A program made the translations under genes and the position numbers. Under the pieces are notes generated by a model. The model did no database searches. It was not told the DNA's origin and saw only the letters and a list, made by a program, of their open reading frames with translations. This document shows, in pieces, positions 32,658 through 44,158 of a DNA stretch of 64,000 nucleotides; the stretch's first letter is position 1, and each line of letters starts with the position of its first letter. The DNA lies in contig JAQJZZ010000012.1 in NCBI GenBank assembly GCA_030077755.1, positions 868,001-932,000 of the forward strand, read 5' to 3'. Source of the DNA: Filosporella fistucella. Its lineage: Eukaryota > Ascomycota > Leotiomycetes > Helotiales.

Positions 32658-35600
32658 TCACATCATAAACCCACTAATCCTCTTCGCCTCCCTCTCCAAT
32701 TTCCTCTTCTCCCTCGCCTCCCTCTCAGGACTCGACCTCAAAAACCCATCTTGATCATACAATCCCAAACTATCCGGTCTAACCGGCGTATCACTCTCCT
32801 CCTTCCCCATCAATCTCTGCCCCGCTGTCCCCAGCGCGCTCAAGGTCCATTTAGGCGGTGTCCTAGGACTAGGATGTTGCATTTTACTCTCTCTTCTTAC
32901 GACATTCATAACAGGTTTCGTCATTGCGTCTGACCAGCGCTCGCCTTTTGTAGGTATAGACGCGACACTGGATATGTTCTCTTGGTCTAGGACTTCGTTT
33001 TGGAAGTCTGAGATGTGTATTGGTGTTGCTTTGGGGGGATGAGGGGGTGTAGGCCCGCTTGTGCCTGAGTGGCTTAGGGCAGGGAACTTGAATGCGATGG
33101 TGCCGAGCGCGTTGATGGGACTGCTTACTTCTCTTACGGGAGTTAGTTCTTTCTCTGGAGATACCTGTTCATTCTTGCGCTTCTTGCGGTCTTGGTAGAC
33201 GCGATGGCTGTCCCTTTTCTCCGTTACTTGACGGGGTTGTGCAAGGTCACGAGTGCGGATTGGGCCTGTTTGACCTAGGGAGAGGTAGTTCTTTGATCCC
33301 CTGCTTCGCCCACGTTCCGGTTGCTCTGAGATATTTGATTCTTTCTGTGGGTATTTCAATGGCATGATAGGCGATTCTTCGTTGCTGGTGTGAGATACTT
33401 CGCTATTTTGACGACGTAATGAAAGGATTGCTGCGGGCAGTGACTCTCTTGGTGGGCTTCGATTGGAACGGTAGACCTTGCTTGGCTCAGAACGTGGCCC
33501 CATGAGATGAGGGGGAACAGGTATGGTTAGAAGTGGTGGAGCTAGGATCCCTGGTGGGGAGTGAAGACCAGTCATGGTTGACGTTATGCTTGGTAATGGG
33601 CGAGCAGGTGAAGGAGTAAGTATTGGAGTCGGACTGTCAGAGAGCGAAAGTGGTAGGAAAGACACTAGCTTATCTTGCAATTCTTTCTGAGCTTGGTGGG
33701 AAGGATAGGATGAGAGATCTGTGGAATAATTTCGCCCATGTCGTCTGGCTTTTAATGTTGACGCATAAACCTTTTTTGACTTGAAAAATTCTTCCTCTGA
33801 AGCTCCACCACTTTCCGTATAATAATTGCACACGGACAGAGTTGGTGAGTAAGGGATACTCTTTGTTTCATCAATGCCTAAAGTTGGCGAATTGTCTTCT
33901 GATCTAGAAGTCGAGGGGGCGGAGAGGCTCGGATTGAAACTGGCCGCGGAAGGTGGCTTTGAGCCCAACCTTCGGTGGGAAGAAGCAGATGACGCCCGAC
34001 TTGGACTCTTGAGAGGCTCGACTATCCGAATAGTTGCGGCGCTAGGCAGATTGAACTTGAGTGGCGATTCTTCTTCCGACTCCTCTTTCACAACTTCAAC
34101 CGTACTGGGAGGACGGGATGGGATGCTGAGCCCAGAGACTCGAACGACATTTGAACGCTTGTGCCCCTTCCGTCGAGATCGCTTGGGGCTTGTTGATCTC
34201 GTTCGCATTGCTGCTTGAGGTGACCATTGAAATGGGTTGTGCTCCGGACTTCCTGTTGAAAGATTCCGTGACGACATTTCCTGCACAGGAAATTGCACAT
34301 TGCCAGAGACATCTCGGAGGGGAGAACAGCAGCTCTCTGGGCGATCAGGCGTTGCTTCATGTCCAAACGTAGCTTTTCGGAAGTACATGGGCTTTAGTCC
34401 CTCAATCTGGGGTTTCGGTATGACGGGCTTGCAACTCTTCACGCTTGAAATAAAAGGACCGCTAGTTAGAGAAATGCGCAGTGGATTGTGATCCTCGTCT
34501 AGACTAGCAGGTCCAATAATCGATGATCGACCATCGTCGTGTATTATAGCGGATATATCTTGGGTACCCGAAGAAAGTGTTGTCTTATGTCGTCTTTCTC
34601 CCTTTAGTGACTTGCTTGGGGAAGTCAAGGCTGCTGGTATGGCCACTTCAGGCGTACGTCTCCCGCAGAGACTATCAGGTGACTCGGCAGAGGGAGCAGG
34701 AGATTTGACATGACGAGGTAGTTGATGATTTGATCTTATTCGAGAATGTTTCGCCGGGCTTGGACTACGACTGAAATGTGAAGATTGGGCGAAACTAGCC
34801 ACGGATTGAGAGGTGCTCTTATCAATAAGGACCTCCTGACTCTCGGCTGCCTTCCTTAATGGAGGCGTAGGGAGGCGGTCTTTCGGTGGTAGTCCAGGAT
34901 CTCGACCAAGTGTTGTAAGAGTCCGGGTCAAAGAACGTCTATGGGACTTTCCTTTCAGTCGCTGGGAGGTTGATCGAAGAATAGTCGTAAGCTGGGTCTC
35001 CGACATCGATCGATAGCGCGTCGTTCTTTTTGGAGGCGGGTCTAAATTTCCGCCAGATTCGTACTGGATGTCTGATATCGAGCCTGCGGTTGAACTTTTG
35101 CGTTTCGAGGACATTCTCGTAGCTCTCCTTGGCTCCTGTACGATATAACCGGGAGGTGCGACTGCTCTAATATTTATTGTTGGTTGGCTTGGAAGCAATG
35201 CCAGTGGGATATTCGACACCAAGGGCCATGATTCCCTGATCCCAGATCTCCTGAATAGAGCTTTTTGAGAAGAAAATCGTTTTACTTTTGCCATCGGAGG
35301 GTTCTCTGACGGTATTCGAGCCATCCATTCATGACAAGCCATATCTTCATCCAGCGGGAGGAATGGATTCAATGACAGTCTTCGTGATGGACAAATTTCA
35401 GGTGGGCGAGTTGATCGCAACGCTTGCTTCAAGTCCACCTCAACATTCCCACCCTCGTCGACCTCCGATATTCGTACTTTTTCGCGTCGATGCCTCTTTC
35501 TGACCTGAATGATAGCGACTGTTGCCAGTGCAAGAAAGAGACTGACAGCTCCTCCAACAGCTATTCCAACAATCGTTCCCAGTGAGAGGGTCGTTGATCC

Positions 35601-35759
35601 AATCGCGATTTGTGTTGCCATCCCTATGTCCCGCTTACGAAGTAAACAATCGTCAGCTTTAGGTTGCTCCATGGCGAGCAAATCGCGACTCATCACAATA
35701 TTCTGGGTGATGATGTCCTCTTGAATCTTCCACGGCACTACCATCACTGGAGACAGCAA
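32658..35759 (-). CDS. Large single-pass membrane protein with Ser/Pro-rich cytoplasmic region
   Basis: A single intronless frame of 1033 codons. One hydrophobic helix (IVGIAVGGAVSLFLALATVAIIQV, about 63-86) is followed by KRHRREKVR, so the long C-terminal part should be cytoplasmic. That part is low-complexity, rich in Ser, Pro, Arg and Lys with many SP/TP sites (for example RSPSPAKHSR, KSPAPSAESPD), suggesting regulation by phosphorylation. There is no signal peptide; the real start may be the ATG at 35621 (MATQIAIGSTTLSLG), just before the helix. No enzymatic domain is visible. Similar one-helix, disordered-tail proteins are common in Pezizomycotina and uncharacterised. Confidence 0.7.
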   Translation of the reverse strand: MLSPVMVVPWKIQEDIITQNIVMSRDLLAMEQPKADDCLLRKRDIGMATQIAIGSTTLSLGTIVGIAVGGAVSLFLALATVAIIQVRKRHRREKVRISEVDEGGNVEVDLKQALRSTRPPEICPSRRLSLNPFLPLDEDMACHEWMARIPSENPPMAKVKRFSSQKALFRRSGIRESWPLVSNIPLALLPSQPTINIRAVAPPGYIVQEPRRATRMSSKRKSSTAGSISDIQYESGGNLDPPPKRTTRYRSMSETQLTTILRSTSQRLKGKSHRRSLTRTLTTLGRDPGLPPKDRLPTPPLRKAAESQEVLIDKSTSQSVASFAQSSHFSRSPSPAKHSRIRSNHQLPRHVKSPAPSAESPDSLCGRRTPEVAIPAALTSPSKSLKGERRHKTTLSSGTQDISAIIHDDGRSSIIGPASLDEDHNPLRISLTSGPFISSVKSCKPVIPKPQIEGLKPMYFRKATFGHEATPDRPESCCSPLRDVSGNVQFPVQEMSSRNLSTGSPEHNPFQWSPQAAMRTRSTSPKRSRRKGHKRSNVVRVSGLSIPSRPPSTVEVVKEESEEESPLKFNLPSAATIRIVEPLKSPSRASSASSHRRLGSKPPSAASFNPSLSAPSTSRSEDNSPTLGIDETKSIPYSPTLSVCNYYTESGGASEEEFFKSKKVYASTLKARRHGRNYSTDLSSYPSHQAQKELQDKLVSFLPLSLSDSPTPILTPSPARPLPSITSTMTGLHSPPGILAPPLLTIPVPPHLMGPRSEPSKVYRSNRSPPRESLPAAILSLRRQNSEVSHTSNEESPIMPLKYPQKESNISEQPERGRSRGSKNYLSLGQTGPIRTRDLAQPRQVTEKRDSHRVYQDRKKRKNEQVSPEKELTPVREVSSPINALGTIAFKFPALSHSGTSGPTPPHPPKATPIHISDFQNEVLDQENISSVASIPTKGERWSDAMTKPVMNVVRRESKMQHPSPRTPPKWTLSALGTAGQRLMGKEESDTPVRPDSLGLYDQDGFLRSSPEREAREKRKLEREAKRISGFMM

Positions 35760-37126
35760 GAGATGCCAAATTCGAACTTTCCCTTGCGTAGGAGCAGGTC
35801 CTATTTCGTGATAAGTAGCAGGCTATGTTGAAATTGCGATTATCGAGCAGAGCGGCTCGTACCCTAGGGATGACGTGCACCAGCTCTGTAACAACAGAAA
35901 CGGTGCTCTGGGAGAGCAACCGATAGATTTGGCCTCAAGTTTGCTGATCTTGAGGCAAATGATCGGGAGAGTAGAGGGGAAAAGACAGACCTGTGTTAGG
36001 TTGGAATGTACCCTTGATACGGGTGAGCATTCCTTACTTCAACGGATAAGGGATATGATTCGTCAACATTGCTCCAACAATAGAAGAACACATGAGAGAA
36101 ACTATCCTCCCGCAACATGAGATGGAATGCATGGCGACTAGATTGATACAAGAAAGAGTCTGGTGGGAGGAAGACTATCGAGGAGATATCGCACGGCTGT
36201 ACTATTGACACTAATCTTAGGATTTCGGGTCGACTTAGATCTGTGTACAGTACGTCTAACAATTCAGGGACGAGAAGGAGCAAAACTTGAATCATTTTTA
36301 GTGTTGGAAAGTTGAATAACAAGAAAAAAGGTGGTGATATAGAGTTGTGAGACTGTCGGGGTGTTAGTTTGAAAGTGGTGAAGGAAGCTGAAGAACACCA
36401 CATCCAGATAGATATACAGGTACTCGTCCCGACTGGCTCAGGAACTTGCCTTGCAGCCCTGGCCGCCGTACTGAATCTGGGCTGCTACCTTCATGAATCA
36501 GCTTCCTATGTCTGGGTCTGAATTGGTTTCGGCTTTTCATTCGAGATGAGGTTGGAGGCTTGGAGGTGAAGAAGTTGCCTATGTAGCGTCGTAGGTACGG
36601 GGTATATAGGTAGGTACGAAAGCTAGCCTAACTACGGGCTACTCTAGGGACCCTATTAGCACGAACCCCTAACTCAGCCTTCGACACTTCTTGATTTACA
36701 GCAATGGAAGAGCTTGAACAATTGACTAATATAAGCATATCCCAGGTAAAGAATGGCAGCCATTGCCAACTCAGGGACATCTTCATCTTTTTCTTTGGAA
36801 CTGAGATCTCGCTTGACCTGTGTTCTAATGTATTCGCATTGCAAGGCGATGTGAGAATCAGGAGTCGCAATGAGGTGCCATAGAGGAATGCATACTAAAT
36901 CAACCATCAAAGAACCATCTACAGGCCAGGCCTATAGGGCTGTAGTCGCTGAAGAGTCCCTATAACAGCACCTCAACCGCCTGTAATCTACCAAGAACTC
37001 GTTGCACTGATCTGCCGGACTTACGTAATCTCATGACTTTCTCCAACAGTGGCTGACAGAAATAGTGACGCAAAGGCTCCGAGACCCCAAAACTCCTCCA
37101 AAATCCGGCCAAAATCACCTTCTTTG
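35760..37126. other. intergenic stretch with a possible gene relic
   Basis: No intact gene. A minus-strand frame near 36674-36910 (CIPLWHLIATPDSHIALQCEYI; PELAMAAILYLGYAYISQLF in two nearby parts) has natural amino-acid composition and could be a relic. I could not extend it. Confidence 0.3.
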
Positions 37127-37445
37127 ATATTAATGTCAAAATTTGTAATGTATTATAAGTGTCTGAAATTAAAACGTAGGTTCTTTAATATAATTCAATT
37201 AAGCTTTATATAAAACTTTTATCTTCAAGTGTCTTTGTACTTTAATTATTCTAGAATTTTTCGAATTACTAAGAATGACTATGCTTATTTATTGAGGGAA
37301 ATCTATCAATATGAATAACCAAAGTTACATATTACCCGAATACCTAAGAACCTAGAAATATATACTTTATATATATATACGAGTCTATACCTTTATTTTC
37401 GAGTTATTATAATAATAGAATTAATCAAGGTAGCTTTTTGAAATA
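37127..37445. repeat. AT-rich island
   Basis: About 320 bases consist largely of A and T (for example TTAATATAATTCAATTAAGC and TTATATATATATACGAG) between normal-composition flanks. There is no coding frame and no clear terminal repeat. It may be a decayed, RIP-affected mobile element or a structural AT-rich spacer. Confidence 0.5.
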
Positions 37446-38205
37446 TGCATTTCTGGTGAGAAATCGCGCATTTTTGGACCGTGCGCCACTTATTCTGTCA
37501 ACCACTGTTGCTCCAACAGCTCTGCAGCCTTGTTTTCCGGCGCATCACTTGTCCCTATTCCATTCCACCGAATGCAAACATAAAATTATTCCACATCCAT
37601 CTCCACTCCCCTCCTCCATTCCATATATTCCATTCACATATTTGGAAGGGCTTCTTATGTTCTTTCCTTGATATTGCAACTTTCGGCACGGCACTACAAA
37701 ATTAAACATGGCTTTTCCTCCACGGTCGATATTCTTCTCTGTTTCAATCTCCAACACCTGAGTCAAGATGTCGATGTCCACGATTGCAAAACCCCTGCGC
37801 AGTCCCATCTGAGTACCCCTCCATTACCCCTCCACACCATCCACCAAACGCCCGCATCTCCCCTATTGGAGGGGATGTACAGACACGTACGGCATTCAAG
37901 CATCAAAAGCGCCCCAACTGTATAGGTGCAGCATCATGCAGACTCCGACGGTGGATCCATGGCGGCGTATACCATTTTGAGCACTCCGCAAGCTCCAATT
38001 CTTCCTATACAGCTAGCTAAGGTAGGTGCCGCTGCTGCAGCTGAAACTATAAAGACAACCAGGAATCGTACAGTCTTAAAGACGTGGCTTCCTCTCTCTT
38101 CCTTTCTTCCTTCTTTCCTCTCTTGCTCTCTCAGAATTCTACTCTTTTCTACATTACAAACGCCCTCGTCTTGAACACACATCTCTCTCCACTATTGACA
38201 TCAAA
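37446..38205 (+). promoter_or_regulatory. Upstream region of SDR gene with CT-rich tract
   Basis: About 760 bp before the ATG at 38206 with no gene. Bases about 38087-38138 are a strong pyrimidine tract (CTCTCTCTTCCTTTCTTCC and similar), a common feature just upstream of transcription starts in filamentous fungi. Confidence 0.45.
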
Positions 38206-39290
<1,085 letters not shown>

Positions 39291-39481
39291 GTCATGGTAG
39301 TTAAATAGATATGTCAGTTTTAGAACAACAGGAGAATCACCAGATACAGAAATGTACACAATCGACTTGTGGTCTCATTCTCAGGTCACCCTCTATCGCT
39401 ATTCTATCGTGCATCATAGCAGCAAATGTACCAGCCATCGTAAGGTAAAAAATCAGGCAAGAATCGCCCCAAGATCTCTGA

Positions 39482-40472
39482 TCATAGGTACGCATAATAA
39501 GCTCCTAACGCAGACGGATTACCATTCTGCTGCACCAACGTCCCACCCTGGAATGTAGGACTACACCACTGCCAACTATACCTCCCAACATAGGGCTGTG
39601 CATCCAGCCACGGAATGTACTTGGCCAGAAATTCCATCTGTTGTTTCTCACTTCCCCTCGCATTAAACTATTTCCCATCATCAGCTTCTCCTTCCCTCCA
39701 TAAATAACAGGAGAAACAACTTACCTCCGTAATTCACACCTCCCTCCCCCCACCAATCTCATACACATCCCTAACATACTTCATAAAATACGCCACATTA
39801 TCTGCTTCATCATAGATATGCACGGCTATAAAATCAATCTTACAGCCCGCACACTCCTGCAAAAACTCTTTTAGCCATCTTATGCCAGAAGGTCCATTAG
39901 TTATAGCTGGGGAACCGAGAGAGAGGTGAGAATAGGGCATTAGATGGTCTTTGTAAAGGGATGCTGCAGAGGAAGGAGAGAGACAGGATTGATCGGAATG
40001 ACAGCCGTCTGGCTCGTTGAAGGAGAGGAGGTGTGTACTCCCTCTCGCTATCGCGGCTTCGACATTAGCTCTCCACTGTTTGGAGGGGTAATTAGCTGCG
40101 TTTTGTTCTATTTGACTCTAATTCCTCCCGAAATAACATCACTTCATACATATCTTTCAAAACTACATTTGGAAACAAAAAGAGGGAGGGGTAGGGGGGG
40201 AATATAATTCTTACATCCCTCAAATGCACATCCCCCGGTCCTCGACCCCATAGCATAGGCACATATTCCAGATATCCTGAGAAATCGCCTGGGATCTTTG
40301 AATCCCAGTTATATGCCCAATTTACTTTTGTGGCGCGGCCATTGAAGTGTTGGATGTAGGTTGCCGGGTTGTTGAAAGGGAGACCGCGCTTCTTTTGTTG
40401 TGACGGGGAGGAGAGGGGGAGGGAGGTGAGGAGGAGGAGGAGGAGAATGGTGAGGAGGGTTTGTAAGGACAT
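39482..40472 (-). pseudogene. GH128 (Asl1-like) beta-1,3-glucanase gene with premature TGA
   Basis: Secreted glycosyl hydrolase family 128 protein. Exons on the minus strand are 40472-40215, 40075-39725 and 39667-39482, totalling 265 codons. A leader (MSLQTLLTILLLLLLTSLPL) precedes KVNWAYNWDS, YVPMLWG and LLSFNEPDGC with acid/base Glu107. IDFIAVHIYDE follows, and the last exon carries YSWQWCSP and ALGAYYAYL. Codon 200 is TGA (39736-39734) where the family has Trp in V-W-(V/I)-T-E, directly before nucleophile Glu203. Translation would stop at 199 aa, losing the nucleophile and last strands. The splice sites and downstream exon are intact, so the lesion looks recent. Using the GTGTGA at the stop as a donor would also delete the nucleophile. 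Readthrough is possible but unsupported. Confidence 0.75.
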
Positions 40473-40729
40473 TTTTGAAGAGTATCCGGTGAGTTTGTGA
40501 GGTGTGAGGTTTAGTGCTAGATGTGGTGGTTAGTTGGTTGTAGAATTGTGGGTTGTGTTTTGAGGGGGATTATGATGGCCTTTTGTTACCTTTAAGAGAA
40601 TTTATAGGGCTTTGAAGACTTAAGATGGGTAGTTGAGTGTGTGAATCATAGTCTTCTCTATCTTCATCTCTTTCTAATACTCGCTGAAGATATTGTAGAA
40701 GAGTGTAGTCCGCGATTTGGCCTCCTCGA
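40473..40729 (-). promoter_or_regulatory. Upstream region of GH128 gene
   Basis: On the minus strand a CTATAAATT TATA-like motif lies at about 40600-40608, some 130 bases before the ATG. Confidence 0.3.
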
Positions 40730-41225
40730 ACAGATATCTTTAGCCTGACCGAGAAAACCGAGAAATTTGAAAAACACGAGTTAATACTCCCAAAGCTCCA
40801 TCCACAAAGTCTCGAACTATTGAAAGTCCAGGGGAAAGCTGAATAAGGACTTTGAAAGGCTGGAATAGAGTTTAGTCACCGTCTCGGCCTCTTCCGATCG
40901 ATGTCTTTCTCTAATCGATGGCTTATCCTGACCGATGAGTTCGAAAATCACAAATGTTTAAGGCTTCCGATACGTAAAAGGTTCTCAAAGTATTGGGAGC
41001 TTGATAGAGGAGCCGTGGAGAAATATAGTTGGCGATGTAGATAGATTCTTCTAATTGATCCCCTCCTATCACCGCGGAGTTCGAATTCGTATCCCAAGAA
41101 TTTCTGAAAGGGTTCTCCAAATGGTGTAAATCCAGGGTATAACTGAGGAATTGCCGTAAAGAGCTGGAGAGGTGCAGAGATCACGCCTTAGACAGTCTCC
41201 TTTGATCGATCTCTCGATACTACAG
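40730..41225. repeat. Diverged tandem duplication
   Basis: Segments around 40790-40920 and 41090-41220 align along their length: both run TCCCAA..., AAGT/ATCCAGGG, AGCTGRA.., then TCTCxxCTxxxGATCGATxTC. A shorter related piece (CCTGACCGATGAGTTCGAAAATCAC near 40928, against CCTGACCGAGAAAACCGAG near 40746) suggests more than one round. The period is near 300 bp. The minus strand gives related short peptides (IPQLYPGFT and IQLSPGLS), so the unit may once have been coding. Confidence 0.45.
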
Positions 41226-42819
41226 CACACGATAACCGCGAATGCGGAATCCCAATAATGACCTAATCAGTCAGAGAAGAGAATCTAGAGGTATAAGAAA
41301 GGCAGACTCCTATGCAGAGTAATAAAGAACGTGAAAAAGACTGAATTAAGAGAATGAGTGTCTCTTTCTTGATATGTGAAGAAAAAGGAGAGAGACTTGA
41401 GACTGTGAAAAGATGCGGGTTATATACTCACTCCCTCGGCTAATTTTCGCGTACTTATCAAGTGAATTGACTAAGTAGTGAACAGAGGTGAGGTAAGAAT
41501 TCGAAGCAGAAGAGGGAAAGACTTTTTGGTTGTAGATGCCACGTCCTTGAAGAGCACCACATATATGGAAGGTGGCAGCGAGAACTGGGCTCGAAGTCTG
41601 TGTTGCGGGACACGATAATCACAGAATGTGATGGTTAAATATGCTTGGGTATGATAAAATGCAAATGAGAGGTGATGTTGGATGGTAGTCTTTGGGTTGT
41701 GCATGCTATAGACTCCTCATTCTGCCAAAAGAGGATGTGAATTTGAGTTATTGGAATAAGGAGCCAATTTGTGGTTATGAATGCTACACACCTGAGGATG
41801 ACTGCATATGGGGATGTCTAGTCAATGGAAACTTGGATCCATGCCTTTGAGAGAAGCGGCGTAACCTGCGAGAGAGTGTGATTTACTCAATCATATCATT
41901 GCATTCAATGGCTCTTACAGACTGTTGCTCGTTGGCGAGTGTATAGAGAATTGCCAACATTGGGTCAGGCTTGAAATCTTTTTTCAACTTCATATGTCGT
42001 CAATTGTAGGCAGCAAAGTTGCTACGATGATGCAAAACAGTAGCACAGCATGAAAAAATATACGAGATTTATATTAGCCAATGTTTCAGAGATTTTCGTA
42101 GAGCCGCACATATCATGTTGTGCTCGCGGATAAAACAGTGGCTAACAGATTGTGATGTTACCTACACAGGCATTATCAACCAATGATACAGTTCAACGGT
42201 GACGTTTCAAAGCTTATTTAAGATAATTAAGATACGGAAAAAGCGTTGCCTGTTAATTAAGATGAAGTGTGTACATGTTAGATATACTAGGCTTCCGACT
42301 TCATCAAATGACTAGTCTTCTACATGGCCACAATAAATGCACAAGTGCTCCCAGATAGCATCCCCGTTGGAGTCGACACCACCGAGTGAGATTTAAAAGC
42401 CAGAGTATACTAGTGTCTAATTGAATTAAGAGATAAAATTTGTAATCCAAAGGTAGAGTTCTTTCTCCATCGGGTTTGGATGAGACATGAAAGGAAACTT
42501 GCATGGTAAGCAAGAAAGGCCTCTGCCGGTGTGGATCAATCAGTAGAACATGCATCAAGCAAGTAGCGCTAGGGAAGTGGGTGGGGGGAATAATGGGAAA
42601 AAGAATGGGTGGAAATAGGGGTACGAATTTTCATGTTATTAAAGGTAATTAAGTTATTAGAATCCACTCGCCACTTTCGGGTGAAGTTGTACCAAATGTT
42701 ACCGTGTCTATAGCTCATAGATAATAGATATTAAGAGAAAGAATTTACCTGGGCAATGACCTCTCATAAGCTAGTGAGCACATTAAGTGCACTCGCACCC
42801 GATCAAAAAACTCAAGATA
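41226..42819. other. gene-free stretch left of the TIR element
   Basis: Many short frames under 90 codons on both strands, none with a motif. AT-rich patches but no RNA gene recognised. Confidence 0.35.
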
Positions 42820-42849
42820 ACGTCCGTCCCTGTGTGCCGAGACGCACCC
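42820..42849 (+). repeat. Left terminal inverted repeat
   Basis: Thirty bases beginning ACGTCCGTCCC and ending GACGCACCC, perfectly complementary to 46108-46137. Preceded by TA. Confidence 0.85.
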
Positions 42850-42910
42850 TGTGGCGAGACAAATCCATAGTTTAGCAATCACAACTTTTTTCTTAGCAGG
42901 TCTAAAAAGC

Positions 42911-43021
42911 TGTTATTAACATGTTATTTTCTTTACTAATTCTCCTTTAGGGGCCACCTCAATAGCAAGAAATGGACCATGTTTGATCATGTTATTAATC
43001 TTTTCAAACATGGTATTAATC
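42911..43021 (+). repeat. Subterminal TGTTATTAAY repeats
   Basis: Related motifs follow the left terminal repeat: TGTTATTAACATGTTATTTT at about 42911-42930, CATGTTATTAATC at 42988-43000 and CATGGTATTAATC at 43009-43021. The last two are 21 bases apart. Subterminal repeats of this kind can be transposase-binding sites. Confidence 0.45.
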
Positions 43022-43491
43022 GCCGCTTCGGCAGTTCTCCCTTACTTAATTATGACTATCGAAGTCTCTTCAAGTTTCGGAGCACTTAATGAAAGGTTCT
43101 ACTAAAGAAGAACATAGCTCCAAGTTTTGAAGATGCTCCTAGAGAAAATGATGCAATCCGGGACTGCCTTCGAAATTTTGTCCGTAGGATAAAATAAGAA
43201 GGTTCTTCGAAGAGAAGAGAGCGCAGTGCCTTCGGCGTTTCCTTTTTCCGGGTTAATCCGTTTTTGGTTACATAATCTTTTGATGACCTCCTCTCAGCCA
43301 CTATTTTAGTAAGCTCGTCTCAGCCACTATTTCTTTCTCATGCTGCTTTCTTTTTTGTTTGGTAATGTTTTGTTTTGATATTTTGCTTCGGCTTCTGTAA
43401 CAGTGATGTCTAGGCACATAAAACATCTCGGCTTTCAAGGCTGCAAGATGGTCTGCTTCTCAGTGAGAAGCTTCACACGCGCCACTTTACC

Positions 43492-43902
43492 ATGGAAGAC
43501 CAGGAAGAGCAGACTAAGGCTAAGCAGATTTGCGCTGATGACCGGAAGAGGTTTAGGAGGCTACATGATGAAGAATGGGAGAGAATGAAGGTTAAGCGGC
43601 TTTGTAGTAGGTTATCCCCGAAGATTATTCAGAAAAATGAGGAGGTTCTTGCGCGCGAGTTAGAAGAACAGGAGAAGCAACGAGCAGAGGCCGCTCGGAT
43701 TGTAGAGGATAGGATGTTAGCAAATCAGCGAACACATCAGGAGCAGGAGCGGGTCAGAGACAAGCAGCTTATAGAAAGACATCGAGCACGGGAGGAGCAA
43801 CGAGCTAAGGAAGCTCAGATTATAGAAAGTAGAAAGTTGGCAAGGTGGCAAGTATAGCAGGAGCAGCAACTGAAAGACGAGCACCTTTTAGAACCTATCG
43901 AC
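43492..43902 (+). pseudogene. Charged coiled-coil frame inside TIR element, interrupted by TAG
   Basis: ATG 43492 opens a 121-codon frame (MEDQEEQTKAKQICADDRKR...) rich in Glu, Gln, Arg and Lys, almost entirely predicted coiled coil by heptad pattern. After TAG 43855-43857 the same frame continues QEQQLKDEHLLEPID to a second TAG at about 43903. The segments EEQEKQRAEAARIVEDRMLA and EEQRAKEAQIIESRKLAR are internal duplicates. It could be the charged tail of a decayed pogo-like transposase, or an unrelated captured piece. No catalytic domain is seen. Confidence 0.4.
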
Positions 43903-44158
43903 TAGCAAAGCTTCGGAATAGAGAGCTACGAAATTCGCATGTTCAAGAAAACGAGCAACGGCGTAGGATTGCACGCGCTTGAGATGACTCTATAGTAGAA
44001 GCTCTGTTAAAGTACAAAGTAAGTAAAGTATAAGAAACCACGATGTCAAAGGCCGTATTAGATTTAATATAAGACGCACTTATAGGATGACCATCGACAC
44101 CGAGAGCTTAATTTAACCCAGATTCTCCGTCCACGAAGGTTTACTGGTCCCAATCGAG

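Noticed and set aside
36674..36910. Minus-strand frame resembling part of a fungal regulator
   Set aside because: Too short and unconnected to call; mentioned only as a possible relic in the intergenic entry.
39725..39736. RIP as the cause of the TGA in GH128
   Set aside because: The changed base is in a GG/CC context, not the CpA/TpG context of RIP, and the surrounding gene is not AT-biased.
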